Shown here one piece after another: positions 62,826 through 64,000 of a stretch of DNA of 64,000 bases (positions are counted from its first letter, which is position 1; each line of letters begins with the position of its first letter). Source of the stretch: Rhizobacter sp. (GTDB lineage: Bacteria; Pseudomonadota; Gammaproteobacteria; Burkholderiales; Burkholderiaceae_C); NCBI GenBank assembly GCA_019635355.1, contig JAHBZQ010000001.1, forward strand, positions 2,480,001 through 2,544,000. Reading direction: 5' to 3'. Under the pieces are notes generated by a model. It did not search any database. It was not told the DNA's origin and saw only the letters and a program-made list of their open reading frames with translations. Made by a program: the position numbers and the translations under genes.

Positions 62826-63698
62826 TCAGCGTGCCGTGGCCGGCGTCAACCAACGCGACACCTGCGGCCACAGGCTCTCGGCAAAGCGCTGGCGGAAGAA
62901 GCCGAAATGGCCAATGCGCTTGGCGCCGATGTCTTGCGGGGCGATGCGGCGCATCTCGCGCGGTGCGCTGGCGTAGAAGGCGTGCATGTCGGCGGTGTTG
63001 CGGGCCGACATGTACTCGTCGTCGGTGAACGAGAGCGAGAGGATGGGCGTGCGCACGGCGGCGTAGTCGCGGCGCATCGTCTCGCCGCCCAAGCCCACGA
63101 GGTAGTCGCGGTCGAGGCAGGCGCGGCGCCACTGCTGCATCACGCCCAGCGGCAGGTCGCCGATCTTCTTCAGGCGCTTGCCGGGGAAGTAGCCGAAGAG
63201 CTTCATCGACAGCGGCGCCACCACGTACCAGAGCCACCACACGTAGCTGCGCACGAGGGGCGCCTGGCGCAGCCAGTAGCCGGTGCCCACGCCGATGGTG
63301 ACCACGCTCGCCACCCGCTCGCGGTTGGGCACCATGCCGAAGATCTGGCCACCGAGGCTGTGGCCGAGCCAGTGGATCGGCGTGCCGCGGCCCACCTTCG
63401 CATCGAGCCACGCGAGCGCGGCCGAGGTGTCCTGCTTGGCCCAGACGTCGATGTCGGTGTGAAAGCCCTTGAGCGAATGCTTGAGTTGAGACGGGCGCGA
63501 CGCACCGACCCCGCGGTAGTCGAAGCTCATCACCACATGGCCTTGCGACGCGAGCCACTCGGCGAAGTCGCCGTAGAAGCGCTGGGGCACGCCCATCGCC
63601 GGCACGATCAGCAAGGCCGAATGGCACTGCACGGGGTTGCCGTAGAGACGGCCTTGCAGCACGAACCCGTCGGTGGCCTTGAACTCGAATGACTCCAT
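62826..63698 (-). CDS. Alpha/beta hydrolase
   Basis: This 290-residue protein has nucleophile motif GHSLGG, MSFDYRGVGASRPSQLKHSL and a C-terminal GHFGFF segment holding the likely catalytic His. It resembles the serine aminopeptidase-like (Hydrolase_4) group. It lies 32 bp upstream of the enoyl-CoA hydratase on the same strand. The substrate is unknown. Confidence 0.85.
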   Translation of the reverse strand: MESFEFKATDGFVLQGRLYGNPVQCHSALLIVPAMGVPQRFYGDFAEWLASQGHVVMSFDYRGVGASRPSQLKHSLKGFHTDIDVWAKQDTSAALAWLDAKVGRGTPIHWLGHSLGGQIFGMVPNRERVASVVTIGVGTGYWLRQAPLVRSYVWWLWYVVAPLSMKLFGYFPGKRLKKIGDLPLGVMQQWRRACLDRDYLVGLGGETMRRDYAAVRTPILSLSFTDDEYMSARNTADMHAFYASAPREMRRIAPQDIGAKRIGHFGFFRQRFAESLWPQVSRWLTPATAR

Positions 63699-63710
63699 CT
63701 GCTCTTCCTC

Positions 63711-64000
63711 CTAGGTCACGACTTCTTGCCAGTGGTTGGCAAAGTGCATCAGGTGCGCACGCCGGTAGTCGGTCTTGTCGAGTGCGCCATACGCGAAATG
63801 GGGGTGCAAGGCGCCGGTGTGGCGCTCGAAGGCCTGCAGTGCCGCGATGGCACGCTCGACGGCCGGCGCGAGCGGCTGGCCCTGCGCGATGTCAGGGGCG
63901 CCGGGAATGGGCTCGGTGAGCGAGTGGCTCATGCGGCCACGCGCCGAGAACACGGTGGCCGCGGCCGGGCCGACGGTGGCGCGGAACCAGCCGGGTTTCA
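63711..64000 (-). CDS. DUF1569 protein (C-terminal part)
   Basis: The frame stays open from the stop at 63711 to the right edge, coding for at least 96 residues. The end HPHFAYGALDKTDYRRAHLMHFANHWQEV is the DUF1569/DinB-like pattern with conserved His residues. The N-terminus is outside the window, so an internal GTG at 63953 should not be taken as the start. Confidence 0.78.
   Translation of the reverse strand, partial: KPGWFRATVGPAAATVFSARGRMSHSLTEPIPGAPDIAQGQPLAPAVERAIAALQAFERHTGALHPHFAYGALDKTDYRRAHLMHFANHWQEVVT

Noticed and set aside
1..64000. CRISPR arrays, tRNAs, prophage or integrase genes
   Set aside because: No regularly spaced repeats, no cloverleaf I could support and no phage or recombinase motifs were seen; tRNA absence is by eye only and a tRNAscan run would settle it.

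Overview
The window is 64 kb of high-GC, gene-dense DNA from a betaproteobacterium of the order Burkholderiales. The best fit is the Ideonella / Rhizobacter / Piscinibacter neighbourhood. The main evidence is a gene whose 290-residue product differs, as far as I can recall the published sequence, at only six positions from the poly(ethylene terephthalate) hydrolase (PETase) of Ideonella sakaiensis. Housekeeping genes (rnpB, pyrC, gmhA, amt, gltIJKL) show that this is chromosome. I saw no plasmid, phage, tRNA or CRISPR features.

Layout. 1-1.8 kb: a 3-hydroxybenzoate 4-monooxygenase (mobA, cut by the left edge) divergent from a MarR regulator. 1.9-11 kb: a diguanylate cyclase, a MITE-like element, an ECF42-type sigma factor with two DGPF (YCII) proteins, a drug-efflux MFS protein and small stress or membrane genes. 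11.2-18.6 kb: an operon for allophanate and carboxybiuret breakdown (atzF, ABC transporter, atzG, atzE, atzH-like, GntR regulator). 18.7-26.8 kb: FecR protein, heme-domain HAMP sensor, Ser/Thr kinase, two PEP-CTERM proteins, an Old Yellow Enzyme, gmhA and membrane proteins. 26.9-34.0 kb: a minus-strand operon with a BMP-type ABC importer, formamidase and two isochorismatase-fold amidases (biuret and triuret hydrolase-like). 34.1-34.5 kb: two long hairpin elements with one shared architecture. 34.6-44.8 kb: TauE/SafE exporter, ammonium transporter, PAS-GGDEF protein, carbonic anhydrase, MFS, and a large secreted protein with a tiny lipoprotein. 45-52 kb: RNase P RNA, then two copies of an AraC regulator / lipase-chaperone-like protein / PETase cassette separated by pyrC. 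52-64 kb: glutamate/aspartate ABC transporter, LysR, a large lipoprotein, an Atm1-type ABC exporter, thioesterase, esterase, enoyl-CoA hydratase, alpha/beta hydrolase and a DUF1569 protein cut by the right edge.

Two systems stand out. First, the duplicated PETase cassette: each secreted polyester hydrolase is divergent from a membrane-anchored protein resembling the lipase-specific foldase Lif. That protein converges on, and overlaps, an AraC-type regulator. At five of the six positions where the first enzyme differs from I. sakaiensis PETase, it matches its own paralogue, including the His/Phe pair that is Ser214/Ile218 in I. sakaiensis. It therefore looks like the state before specialisation. 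Second, a nitrogen-scavenging regulon. The atzF operon, the biuret/formamide operon and amt each have a sigma-54 type -24/-12 element upstream. In the two catabolic operons a TGTATACA-type palindrome overlaps the predicted start of transcription, which suggests shared control by NtrC and the GntR repressor. Together these operons would turn triuret, biuret, carboxybiuret, allophanate and formamide into ammonia.
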